Assembly: GCA_028707655.1 (NCBI GenBank)
Contig: JAQWAN010000056.1
Coordinates: 1 to 9,512 of the forward strand
Direction of reading: 5' to 3'
DNA: 9,512 nt
DNA from: Bacteroidaceae bacterium
Lineage (GTDB): Bacteria; Bacteroidota; Bacteroidia; Bacteroidales; Bacteroidaceae
Shown here: positions 1 through 6,257 of the stretch, one piece after another
Layout of the letters: every line of letters starts with the position of its first letter
How positions within the stretch are numbered: position 1 is the first letter of the stretch
Translations under genes and position numbers: made by a program
The notes under the pieces: generated by a model
Databases searched by the model: none
Told to the model about the DNA's origin: nothing
The model's input: only the letters and a program-made list of their open reading frames with translations

Positions 1-1
1 T

Positions 2-169
2 GCTGCTGATGCTGCTGCACGCCTAGAAGCAGAGAGAAAAGTAAACGAAGAAAAAGCTAAAAAGATAGCTGAGAGAAAAGCTGCAGAATTGGCTGCTAAC
101 GCACCAGTTGTTGAAGCTGAACCAGCTCAAGAAGTATCAGAGTCTACAGAAGCTCCTGCTGAAGCATAA
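2..169 (+). CDS. rpsP: 30S ribosomal protein S16, C-terminal tail (partial)
   Basis: This is the last 55 codons of a gene that enters from the left edge; the frame stays open from base 2 to a TAA at 167-169. The visible peptide is almost entirely Ala, Glu and Lys: a charged helical stretch (ARLEAERKVNEEKAKKIAERKAAE) followed by a Pro/Ala/Glu-rich acidic end finishing in APAEA. Bacteroidales S16 proteins carry just such an extension after the conserved S16 core, and the 'ARLEAE+KVNE.KAK' pattern matches what I recall of them. The core itself is outside the window, so the identification rests on the tail alone; another protein with an Ala/Lys-rich tail is possible. S16 is a small-subunit protein that binds 16S rRNA during assembly. 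A strong terminator begins 27 bases after the stop, so the transcript ends here. Confidence 0.68.
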   Translation, partial: AADAAARLEAERKVNEEKAKKIAERKAAELAANAPVVEAEPAQEVSESTEAPAEA

Positions 170-195
170 CAAAATTTCTGTACCATCCAAACAAC

Positions 196-226
196 AAAAA
201 GCCTTGAACCATGTTCAAGGCTTTTT
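196..226. terminator. Bidirectional rho-independent terminator between rpsP and aspA
   Basis: A perfect 14-bp stem pairs AAAAAGCCTTGAAC (196-209) with GTTCAAGGCTTTTT (213-226) around a 3-base CAT loop. The A-run on the left and T-run on the right make it a usable intrinsic terminator on both strands. It ends rpsP on the plus strand and could also stop aspA transcription from the minus strand, since the two genes converge here with a 163-base gap. Bases 227-332 show nothing else convincing beyond a weak minus-strand hairpin (ACTTC 316-320 / GAAGT 326-330) just past the aspA stop. Confidence 0.9.
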
Positions 227-332
227 ACTTTTATATCCCTCCCTACCCAAAAAGATGAGCCCCATCCGTATAGCACCACAGACAGGACTCTTTAATAAAC
301 AACCAATTGTTCAAAACTTCAAAAAGAAGTCA

Positions 333-1757
333 TTATTTTTTTGCTTTCATATGTAGTTTAACAGGATGAATCATATTCTCTGGTTTAAGAATCTCATCTA
401 GCTCCTCTTTCGATAAAAGCTGATGTGCTAACACCAAATCGTATACCCCCTTACCCGTTTCCATAGCTTCTTTAGCAATCTCAGTCGATTTATCATAACC
501 AATAACAGGGTTTAATGCTGTAACAACACCAATACTATCGCGTACATATTGGCGACATCTCTCCGCATTAGCCGTAATACCATCCACACATCTTGTTCTA
601 AGCGTATCGAAACCATTCATTAAAAGTTCTGCACTTTCAAAACAGCACTGCGCCATCACAGGTTCCATAGCATTTAATTCCATCTGTGCAGCCTCTCCAG
701 ACATTGTAACACATAAATCGTTACCAATCACCTTATAAGCCACTTGGTTCATCACCTCAGGAATAACAGGATTCACCTTACCCGGCATGATAGAAGATCC
801 AGGTTGCATAGCAGGTAAATTAAACTCCGCAAAGCCACAACGAGGACCCGAAGCAAGCAATCGTAAATCATTACAAATCTTATTCATCTTGATAGCCACT
901 CTTCGCATAGCCGATGAATAGCCCACCATGCTCGATGTATCCGATGTAGCACCCACTAAATCGTCGGTCAACTTCACATCCAATCCTGTGATACTTGCCA
1001 AAGCAGCAACACATTTCTCGGCATAGCCCGGTTCAGCACACATCCCTGTACCAATAGCAGTAGCGCCCATATTAACGGTAAGGAACTCCTCCGCAGCAAA
1101 ATTAAGATTTTTAACCTCGTTGCTTAAGATACTAGCAAAGCCATTAAAGGTTTGTCCTAAAGTCATTGGCACGGCATCTTCCAGTTGCGTACGTCCCATT
1201 TTAAGAATCTGAGCAAACTCCTCTCCCTTCTTTCTAAAAGAAGCAATCAACTGTTCAAAATGCGAGATTAATTGCATATGGGTATAATACAGCCCCAGAT
1301 GAATAGCCGTTGGATAAGCATCATTTGTAGATTGTGCACAGTTCACATGGTCGTGTGGATCGCAAAAAGCATATTCGCCACAAGCATGTCCCATAAGCTG
1401 CAAAGCCCTATTAGCAATCACCTCATTCGCATTCATGTTAGCCGTAGTACCAGCCCCACCTTGAATCATATCAATAGGGAAATGCGCATTCAATTTGCCA
1501 TCTGCCATCTCTTGTGCAGCCTTCCTAATACCATTATAGATATCCTCCGGCAGCAATCCTAATGCATGGTTGGCCATAGCCGCTCCCATCTTAGTAATTG
1601 CCATACCTTTAATAAATAAAGGGTAATCACTCATTTTAAAATGACTCATTTTAAAATTTTCAATCCCTCTAAGTGTCTGCACACCGTAGAGTGCATCCAT
1701 TGGAATTTCTCGGGTGCCTAATAGGTCGCTCTCTACTCTTGTCTGTTTGTTTTCCAT
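333..1757 (-). CDS. aspA: Aspartate ammonia-lyase (aspartase)
   Basis: The enzyme reversibly deaminates L-aspartate to fumarate and ammonia in the cytoplasm as a homotetramer. The 474-residue product starts MENKQTRVESDLLG and matches the usual ~470-480 residues. Superfamily landmarks are present: the GGAGTTANMNANEV block (about 100-113), AQSTNDAYPT (141-150) and the fumarase/aspartase signature GSSIMPGKVNP (320-330), which carries the catalytic-loop serines. The downstream blocks KVIGND, LNAMEPV and DGITAN follow E. coli AspA closely, which favours aspartase over fumarase or argininosuccinate lyase. The frame is open for 19 more codons upstream (to 1814), but I chose the ATG at 1755-1757: the added peptide is not family-like, and a good promoter (1796-1826) would start transcription inside it. 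Transcribed divergently from dcuB, it supplies fumarate from aspartate for anaerobic respiration. Confidence 0.95.
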   Translation of the reverse strand: MENKQTRVESDLLGTREIPMDALYGVQTLRGIENFKMSHFKMSDYPLFIKGMAITKMGAAMANHALGLLPEDIYNGIRKAAQEMADGKLNAHFPIDMIQGGAGTTANMNANEVIANRALQLMGHACGEYAFCDPHDHVNCAQSTNDAYPTAIHLGLYYTHMQLISHFEQLIASFRKKGEEFAQILKMGRTQLEDAVPMTLGQTFNGFASILSNEVKNLNFAAEEFLTVNMGATAIGTGMCAEPGYAEKCVAALASITGLDVKLTDDLVGATSDTSSMVGYSSAMRRVAIKMNKICNDLRLLASGPRCGFAEFNLPAMQPGSSIMPGKVNPVIPEVMNQVAYKVIGNDLCVTMSGEAAQMELNAMEPVMAQCCFESAELLMNGFDTLRTRCVDGITANAERCRQYVRDSIGVVTALNPVIGYDKSTEIAKEAMETGKGVYDLVLAHQLLSKEELDEILKPENMIHPVKLHMKAKK

Positions 1758-1795
1758 AGCATATATATTAACTATTCGTTTTTTTATTGACAACG

Positions 1796-1826
1796 CAAAG
1801 ATATAAATAATCATTATGATAGCAAT
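1796..1826 (-). promoter_or_regulatory. Bacteroidetes-type promoter of aspA
   Basis: Read on the minus strand, TATCTTTG (1803-1796) is a perfect match to the Bacteroidetes -7 consensus TAnnTTTG. Nineteen bases upstream lies ATTG (1826-1823), a partial match to the -33 TTTG element, with normal spacing. Transcription would begin near 1789, giving a leader of about 30 bases before the aspA ATG at 1757. Because the start point lies downstream of the extended reading frame's first codon, it also argues against the longer aspA start. Confidence 0.6.
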
Positions 1827-1944
1827 AGAATATATATTTAGTTAACTATCTTTAATAGTAGGGTAAAATACACAGTATTTCAAATTATCAATAACATATC
1901 GTCAGCAATAAACAATAGTTAACATATCATAAATATACAATCAT

Positions 1945-1979
1945 TTTGCTACTATCGAGAACAAGTAGCCCTATTTTTT
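1945..1979 (+). promoter_or_regulatory. Possible dcuB operon promoter
   Basis: TTTG (1945-1948) and TATTTTTT (1972-1979, one mismatch to TAnnTTTG) resemble the -33 and -7 elements. The 23-base spacing is longer than the usual 19-21 and the final G is missing. Its position, ending 36 bases before the dcuB ATG, is suitable. The -7-like box sits between the arms of the ATCGAG/CTCGAT dyad. This is the best candidate seen, but it is weak, and an activator would probably be needed. Confidence 0.25.
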
Positions 1980-2015
1980 ACTCGATTTGAGGTACTAATA
2001 CGAAAAAAGAAAAAC

Positions 2016-3332
2016 ATGGTTATTCAATTATTATTTGTACTCACAGCCATTATTTTGGGTGCACGTTTAGGCGGCATTGGCCTAGGAGTTATGGGAGGAA
2101 TAGGTCTAGCTATTCTCACCTTTTTCTTTCATCTAGAGCCCACCAGTCCGCCAATCGATGTAATGTTAATGATAGTAGCAGTTATCTCAGCCGCCTCCTG
2201 CATGCAAGCAGCCGGTGGATTAGATTATATGGTACAAGTAGCCGAACGAATCCTTCGAAAACGTCCAGCATTAGTCACCATCATCAGCCCACTGGTTACC
2301 TACTGTTTCACCTTTTTGGCCGGTACAGGTCATGTAGCCTACTCCGTATTACCCGTTATAGCAGAAGTAGCAAAAGAAACAAATATTCGTCCAGAGCGTC
2401 CACTCGGCATAGCCGTTATCGCCTCTCAACAAGCCATCACCGCCAGTCCTATTTCTGCAGCCACCGTAGCACTATTAGGGTTGTTAGTAGGTGCAGGATA
2501 TGACATCACCCTATTTGACATACTCAAAGTATCTATACCCGCCACATTAATAGGTGTACTTGTTGGCGCCATCTTTTCCCTACGTAAAGGAAAAGAGCTC
2601 GATGCAGATCCAGAATATCTAAAACGACTCCAAGAAGGATTGATTGATAACAGCAAATACAAAACAAAAGATGTAGAGCATCTCACTAAAGCCAAAATCT
2701 CCATTGGCATCTTTCTACTCGCCACCTTTTTGATTGTCCTCTTTGGCTCTATCCCATCCCTTCGTCCCTCCTTTGCACATGCAACAGGCACCACACTACT
2801 AGATATGCCCTCCCTCATTGAAATCATGATGCTTAGTGCAGCCGCTCTAATACTTCTGATAACCAAGACAGATGGTATAAAAGTGACAAAAGGTTCTGTT
2901 TTCTCGGCAGGAATGCAAGCAGTAATTGCCATCTTTGGTATCGCATGGATGGGAGACACCTTTTTACAAGGCAACATGCAACTCTTCCAAAATAATATAT
3001 CCGATATAGTAACCCAGATGCCTTGGCTATTTGGTATCGCCCTCTTTGTGATGTCTATCCTATTATATAGTCAGGCTGCCACCATCAGAGCATTACTACC
3101 ATTAGGCATCAGCTTAGGCATCTCCCCCTGGATGCTCATCGCACTATTTCCAGCAGTAAATGGTTATTTCTTCATTCCTAATTACCCAACCATTGTAGCA
3201 GCCATCAATTTTGACCGTACCGGTACCACACACATTGGTAAATATCTATTGAACCACTCCTTTATGACACCAGGACTTATTGCAACAATCGTCTCTATTT
3301 CAACGGGACTATTATTAATAAATATCTATTAA
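2016..3332 (+). CDS. dcuB: Anaerobic C4-dicarboxylate exchanger DcuB
   Basis: This is an inner-membrane antiporter that exchanges external C4-dicarboxylates (fumarate, malate, aspartate) for internal succinate during anaerobic growth. The 438-residue product is almost entirely hydrophobic segments, as expected for the Dcu family (E. coli DcuB is 446). Family landmarks include GARLGGIGLG (15-24), the AGTGHVAYSVLPVI stretch (102-115), NIRPERP (123-129), ASPISAATV (143-151) and FDRTGTTHIG near the C-terminus (399-408). Within the family, FHLEPTSPPIDVML, GTGH, NIRPERP, LRPSF and FDR.GTTHIG agree with E. coli DcuB rather than DcuA. It is the first gene of an operon with ansB (31-base gap) and the porin. 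Aspartate released by the exported asparaginase is a plausible import substrate, feeding AspA. No strong Shine-Dalgarno precedes the start, which is normal for this phylum. Confidence 0.93.
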   Translation: MVIQLLFVLTAIILGARLGGIGLGVMGGIGLAILTFFFHLEPTSPPIDVMLMIVAVISAASCMQAAGGLDYMVQVAERILRKRPALVTIISPLVTYCFTFLAGTGHVAYSVLPVIAEVAKETNIRPERPLGIAVIASQQAITASPISAATVALLGLLVGAGYDITLFDILKVSIPATLIGVLVGAIFSLRKGKELDADPEYLKRLQEGLIDNSKYKTKDVEHLTKAKISIGIFLLATFLIVLFGSIPSLRPSFAHATGTTLLDMPSLIEIMMLSAAALILLITKTDGIKVTKGSVFSAGMQAVIAIFGIAWMGDTFLQGNMQLFQNNISDIVTQMPWLFGIALFVMSILLYSQAATIRALLPLGISLGISPWMLIALFPAVNGYFFIPNYPTIVAAINFDRTGTTHIGKYLLNHSFMTPGLIATIVSISTGLLLINIY

Positions 3333-3363
3333 AAACACTAATTATTCACTTAAAAATCTAAGT

Positions 3364-4419
3364 ATGAAAAAGTTAAGTTTTATTTCCTTCTTATTGGTCG
3401 TGCTATTATCCGTCAATAGTGTAGCAGCACAGAAACCCAACATTCACATTCTAGCCACAGGTGGAACCATAGCAGGAGCAGGTACTTCCGCCACAAAAAC
3501 CAACTATACAGCTGGACAAGTAGCCATCGGTACCCTACTCGATGCCGTTCCACAACTACAAGAGATAGCCAATGTAACGGGCGAGCAAGTAGTACGCATC
3601 GGTTCACAAGACATGAATGATGCCGTTTGGTTAACCTTGGCAAAACGAATCAACAAACTATTGAGTCAGAAAGATGTAGATGGTATTGTTATCACCCACG
3701 GAACAGACACCATGGAAGAGACCGCTTATTTCTTAAACCTCACCGTTAAGAGCAACAAACCCGTTGTATTAGTAGGTGCCATGCGTCCTTCTACAGCTAT
3801 GAGTGCAGATGGTCCATTAAACCTCTACAACGCAGTAGTAACTGCAGCATCTAAAAACTCCATAGGTAAAGGTGTGGTTGTAGCCATGAACGGTCGTATC
3901 TTAGGTGCACACAATGTATTGAAAACCAATACAGTAAGCGTAGAAACATTCCAAGCACCCAATTCAGGCGCTATTGGTTACATTTTTAATGGAAAAGCCT
4001 ATTACACGCTTAATCCAACTAAAAAACATACCACACAATCTATCTTCGATGTTACCAACCTCAACAAACTACCTAAGGTAGGTATTGTATATAGCTATTC
4101 CAACATCGATGCCGACATGGTAACCCCACTTTTAAAGAATCATTACGAAGGAATTATCCACGCAGGAGTAGGAAACGGAAACATCCATAAAGATGTATTC
4201 CCAGTATTAGAAGAAGCACGTAAAGCAGGTATCTTAGTAGTTCGTTCTACCCGTGTACCTACAGGCTCTACCACATTAGATGCAGAGGTAGACGATAATC
4301 ACTATACCTTTGTTGCTTCACAAGAGTTAAACCCACAGAAAGCTAGAATCTTACTTCAATTGGCACTAACAAAGACCCACGATTGGAAAACGATTCAAAC
4401 CTATTTTAACGAATACTAA
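3364..4419 (+). CDS. ansB: Exported type II L-asparaginase
   Basis: The enzyme hydrolyses L-asparagine to L-aspartate and ammonia outside the cytoplasm. The 351-residue product has a signal peptide (basic MKK, hydrophobic core 5-20, likely cleavage in VAAQ near residues 22-23). A mature enzyme very like E. coli AnsB follows. The first active-site loop ATGGTIAG has the nucleophilic Thr35 (E. coli T12), with Tyr48 in TKTNY (E. coli Y25). SQDMND (81-86) holds the substrate-binding Ser. THGTDTMEETAYFL holds Thr114-Asp115 (E. coli T89-D90), and the triad Lys is in the downstream LKTNTV block. The C-terminus keeps GVGNGN, RVPTG and LNPQKARILLQLAL. The strong match to the periplasmic enzyme, plus the signal peptide, excludes the cytoplasmic type I form. 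It lies 31 bases after dcuB and 19 before the porin, so it is almost surely co-transcribed with them. Confidence 0.95.
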   Translation: MKKLSFISFLLVVLLSVNSVAAQKPNIHILATGGTIAGAGTSATKTNYTAGQVAIGTLLDAVPQLQEIANVTGEQVVRIGSQDMNDAVWLTLAKRINKLLSQKDVDGIVITHGTDTMEETAYFLNLTVKSNKPVVLVGAMRPSTAMSADGPLNLYNAVVTAASKNSIGKGVVVAMNGRILGAHNVLKTNTVSVETFQAPNSGAIGYIFNGKAYYTLNPTKKHTTQSIFDVTNLNKLPKVGIVYSYSNIDADMVTPLLKNHYEGIIHAGVGNGNIHKDVFPVLEEARKAGILVVRSTRVPTGSTTLDAEVDDNHYTFVASQELNPQKARILLQLALTKTHDWKTIQTYFNEY

Positions 4420-4438
4420 TTGTATAATCACAACTACT

Positions 4439-5584
4439 ATGAAAAATTATTTAGGCGTTATATTGTGCTTAGGTCTACTTGTACCTTGCACAACCATAAA
4501 AGCACAAACAGAGTCCACTCTTTTTGAGAAAGTGACTAATATGGAGAAAAAGACAAATAAGCTAAATCTCTATTTAAACGTACAAGGAAGTGGTGATGCC
4601 AACTATATGGACGAGTTTAGTAGTCGATTTATGCTACGTCAACTACGTATTGAAGCCAAAGGAAACATCAACGATCGTTTCTCCTATCGTTATCGTCAAC
4701 GCCTTAACAGAGGCAATAATGGTGGTGGTAACATAGACAACCTACCTACCTCCATTGATATCGCAGGTATTGGCATTAATGTCACCAAGAAATTCTCCAT
4801 CTTTGCAGGTAAGCAATGTGCCGCCTATGGAGGTATCGAGTTCGATCTGAACCCCATAGAGATCTATGAATATTCAGATATGATTGAGTATATGAGTAAT
4901 TTCTTAACCGGTGTCAACTTTGCCTATCAAATAGCTCCTTCTCATCAAGTACAATTCCAGATACTAGATAGTAGAAACAATTCGCTAGAAGACACCTATG
5001 GCGCAGGATTTACAGAGAGCAAAGTCCCAATGCTATTTACCCTTAACTGGAACGGTAACTTCAACAATACATTTAAGACCAGATGGTCTGCCTCTTTGAT
5101 GAACGAAACCAAAGACAATCAAATGTATTACGTAGCACTTGGTAACCAATTAACCGTAAATAAATTCGATGCCTTTTTCGATTTTATGTATTCCACAGAA
5201 GATATCGATAGAAAAGGAATCATGACAAATCTTGTAGGCAATATGAGCGGTCACAACGCTTTGGATGCCTGTTACACCTCTTTAGTATTAAAATTGAACT
5301 ATCACATCACACCACAATGGAACATCTTTGCAAAAGGGATGTATGAAACAGCTGGATTAAGTGAAGATGTCAACGAACTAGAGAAGGGAACCTATCGTAC
5401 CTCCTACGGTTATTTTGCCGGAGCCGAATACTATCCTAATGTAGAAGGCAATCTACATTTCTTCTTAACCTACGTTGGTCGTCATTATGCATATGACGAT
5501 CGTGCCAAAGCAGTAGGATTAGAGAACCTATCCAATTCGACACGTGTGTCTCTTGGATTCATTTACCAATTGCCTTTGTTCTAA
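4439..5584 (+). CDS. Outer-membrane porin, OprO/OprP-like, of the asparaginase operon
   Basis: The 381-residue product starts with a signal peptide (MKNYLGVILCLGLLVPC..., likely cleavage around IKAQ at 20-23). A short charged stretch (FEKVTNMEKKTNK) follows, then alternating polar/aromatic beta-strand-like segments to the end. The C-terminus is ...IYQLPLF, with the terminal Phe typical of barrels inserted by the BAM complex. The block FMLRQLRIEAKGNINDRFSYRYR and the segment FAGKQCAAYGGIEFDLNP resemble the phosphate-selective porin O/P family ('F.lRr.ri...G.i...f.y', 'GK...p.G'). The family name reflects Pseudomonas members; nothing here shows phosphate specificity. Sitting 19 bases after ansB as the last gene before a terminator, it may admit asparagine or dicarboxylates to the periplasm, which is inference from context only. 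A lipoprotein reading is unlikely, because the residue before the Cys in LVPC is Pro. Confidence 0.75.
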   Translation: MKNYLGVILCLGLLVPCTTIKAQTESTLFEKVTNMEKKTNKLNLYLNVQGSGDANYMDEFSSRFMLRQLRIEAKGNINDRFSYRYRQRLNRGNNGGGNIDNLPTSIDIAGIGINVTKKFSIFAGKQCAAYGGIEFDLNPIEIYEYSDMIEYMSNFLTGVNFAYQIAPSHQVQFQILDSRNNSLEDTYGAGFTESKVPMLFTLNWNGNFNNTFKTRWSASLMNETKDNQMYYVALGNQLTVNKFDAFFDFMYSTEDIDRKGIMTNLVGNMSGHNALDACYTSLVLKLNYHITPQWNIFAKGMYETAGLSEDVNELEKGTYRTSYGYFAGAEYYPNVEGNLHFFLTYVGRHYAYDDRAKAVGLENLSNSTRVSLGFIYQLPLF

Positions 5585-5612
5585 AATACCTATTTGAAAT
5601 TAAACAACTAAG

Positions 5613-5645
5613 GTGTGCTATCAGAGAGATAGCACACTTTTTTTT
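5613..5645 (+). terminator. Rho-independent terminator of the dcuB-ansB-porin operon
   Basis: A perfect 10-bp stem, GTGTGCTATC (5613-5622) with GATAGCACAC (5628-5637), has a 5-base AGAGA loop and is followed by eight T residues (5638-5645). It begins 28 bases after the porin stop. On the minus strand no T-run follows the stem, so it should act mainly on the plus strand, insulating the operon from the convergent methyltransferase gene whose stop lies only a few bases beyond. Confidence 0.92.
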
Positions 5646-5649
5646 CCAA

Positions 5650-6231
5650 TCACCCCCTCTTCAACACTACATTAAGCCATTTATCCATTCTCTCTTTCCT
5701 AACATCCCTACTAATACTAGTCTCCACCAGCTCAAAACCAACAGGTTCATAATAGGTTCTAAAAGCATCCTCTGTCATAAAAGTAAAATACCTGCCATTA
5801 CGCTCCCCCTCAAAATCACCATATTTAAAGGAAACATACATATATCCATCCGGTTTCAAGGCTGCACAACAATGCTGCAAAGCATTACTCAAATCATCTG
5901 ATTTGATATGTAACAAAGAAGCACATGCCCATATAGCATCCACTTCATTCTTTCTATTCAAATCCAAAACAGATAATTCTTGCACATCAAGACCCATTTC
6001 TTTAGCATGATTACAAAATTGCGGACTAGTATCAATACCACACACAGTATACCCTTTAGATTGGAAATAGAGCATATCGCGACCAGACCCAAAACCAAGA
6101 TCCATAATGGTACATGTTGGTTTTACATATTTTTCTAATAAGAGATATTGACGTTGCATATCACAATGAAGCGTATTTTCTATAAACGAATCAGCGTTCT
6201 TTTCGTAATATTTTTTTGTGTAATCATTCAT
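5650..6231 (-). CDS. Small class I SAM-dependent methyltransferase, partner of the helicase
   Basis: The product has 193 residues, starting at the ATG (MNDYTKKYY); a TTG codon one position upstream is in frame but a less likely start. Motif I, DLGFGSGRD (44-52), is the glycine-rich SAM-binding loop. GIDTS (65-69) supplies the acidic residue for the ribose hydroxyls, and DAIWACASLLHI (98-109) is the motif II/IV region, followed by LKPDGYMYVSFKYG. The overall fold resembles small UbiE/TehB-like 'methyltransferase domain' proteins. There is no NPPY/DPPY motif as in N6-adenine or N4-cytosine DNA methyltransferases, and no PCQ as in C5-cytosine enzymes, so a DNA-modification role is not supported. 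The substrate is unknown. It starts 26 bases after the helicase stop and must be its operon partner. The C-terminal segment RDVRKERMDKWLNVVLKR is strongly basic. Confidence 0.85.
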   Translation of the reverse strand: MNDYTKKYYEKNADSFIENTLHCDMQRQYLLLEKYVKPTCTIMDLGFGSGRDMLYFQSKGYTVCGIDTSPQFCNHAKEMGLDVQELSVLDLNRKNEVDAIWACASLLHIKSDDLSNALQHCCAALKPDGYMYVSFKYGDFEGERNGRYFTFMTEDAFRTYYEPVGFELVETSISRDVRKERMDKWLNVVLKRG

Positions 6232-6257
6232 CAAAAATCAATTTTGTTTGAGTAAGG

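Larger units (their letters stand above)
1758..2015. promoter_or_regulatory. Divergent control region between aspA and dcuB
   Basis: This AT-rich 258-base gap must hold the control signals of both aspA (minus) and the dcuB-ansB-porin operon (plus). Apart from the aspA promoter it holds repeated short motifs. GTTAACTAT (1841-1849) recurs inverted as ATAGTTAAC (1915-1923), and TTAACTAT is at 1768-1775. TAACATATC occurs directly repeated at 1892-1900 and 1920-1928, 28 bases apart. Near dcuB there are two interlocked dyads: CTACT/AGTAG (1949-1953/1964-1968) and ATCGAG/CTCGAT (1954-1959/1981-1986). These could be regulator sites, but AT-rich sequence yields such repeats easily, and I do not recognise a known consensus. 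Confidence 0.45.

Noticed and set aside
108..356. 82-codon plus-strand frame spanning the rpsP end, its terminator and the aspA 3' end
   Set aside because: It runs out of frame through the rpsP coding sequence and straight through a strong terminator; the peptide is low complexity with no family resemblance.
1272..1562. 96-codon plus-strand frame inside aspA
   Set aside because: It is antisense to conserved aspartase blocks; no independent signals.
1629..1657. 14-base direct repeat ACTCATTTTAAAAT occurring twice with a 15-base period within aspA
   Set aside because: It encodes the FKMSHFKMSDY stretch, which aligns without length change to the same region of E. coli AspA, so it is coincidental coding similarity rather than an expansion.
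2426..2977. 183-codon frame antisense to dcuB
   Set aside because: It is the mirror of a well-supported membrane transporter gene; the peptide is not recognisable and no promoter or start signal supports it.
3413..3643. 76-codon minus-strand frame rich in Trp, Leu and Arg, antisense to ansB
   Set aside because: It lies wholly inside the strongly identified asparaginase and its composition is typical of a reverse-strand shadow.
4484..4486. Possible lipobox cysteine in the porin signal peptide (LLVPC)
   Set aside because: Pro directly before the Cys is not compatible with lipoprotein signal peptidase; a signal peptidase I site near IKAQ fits better.
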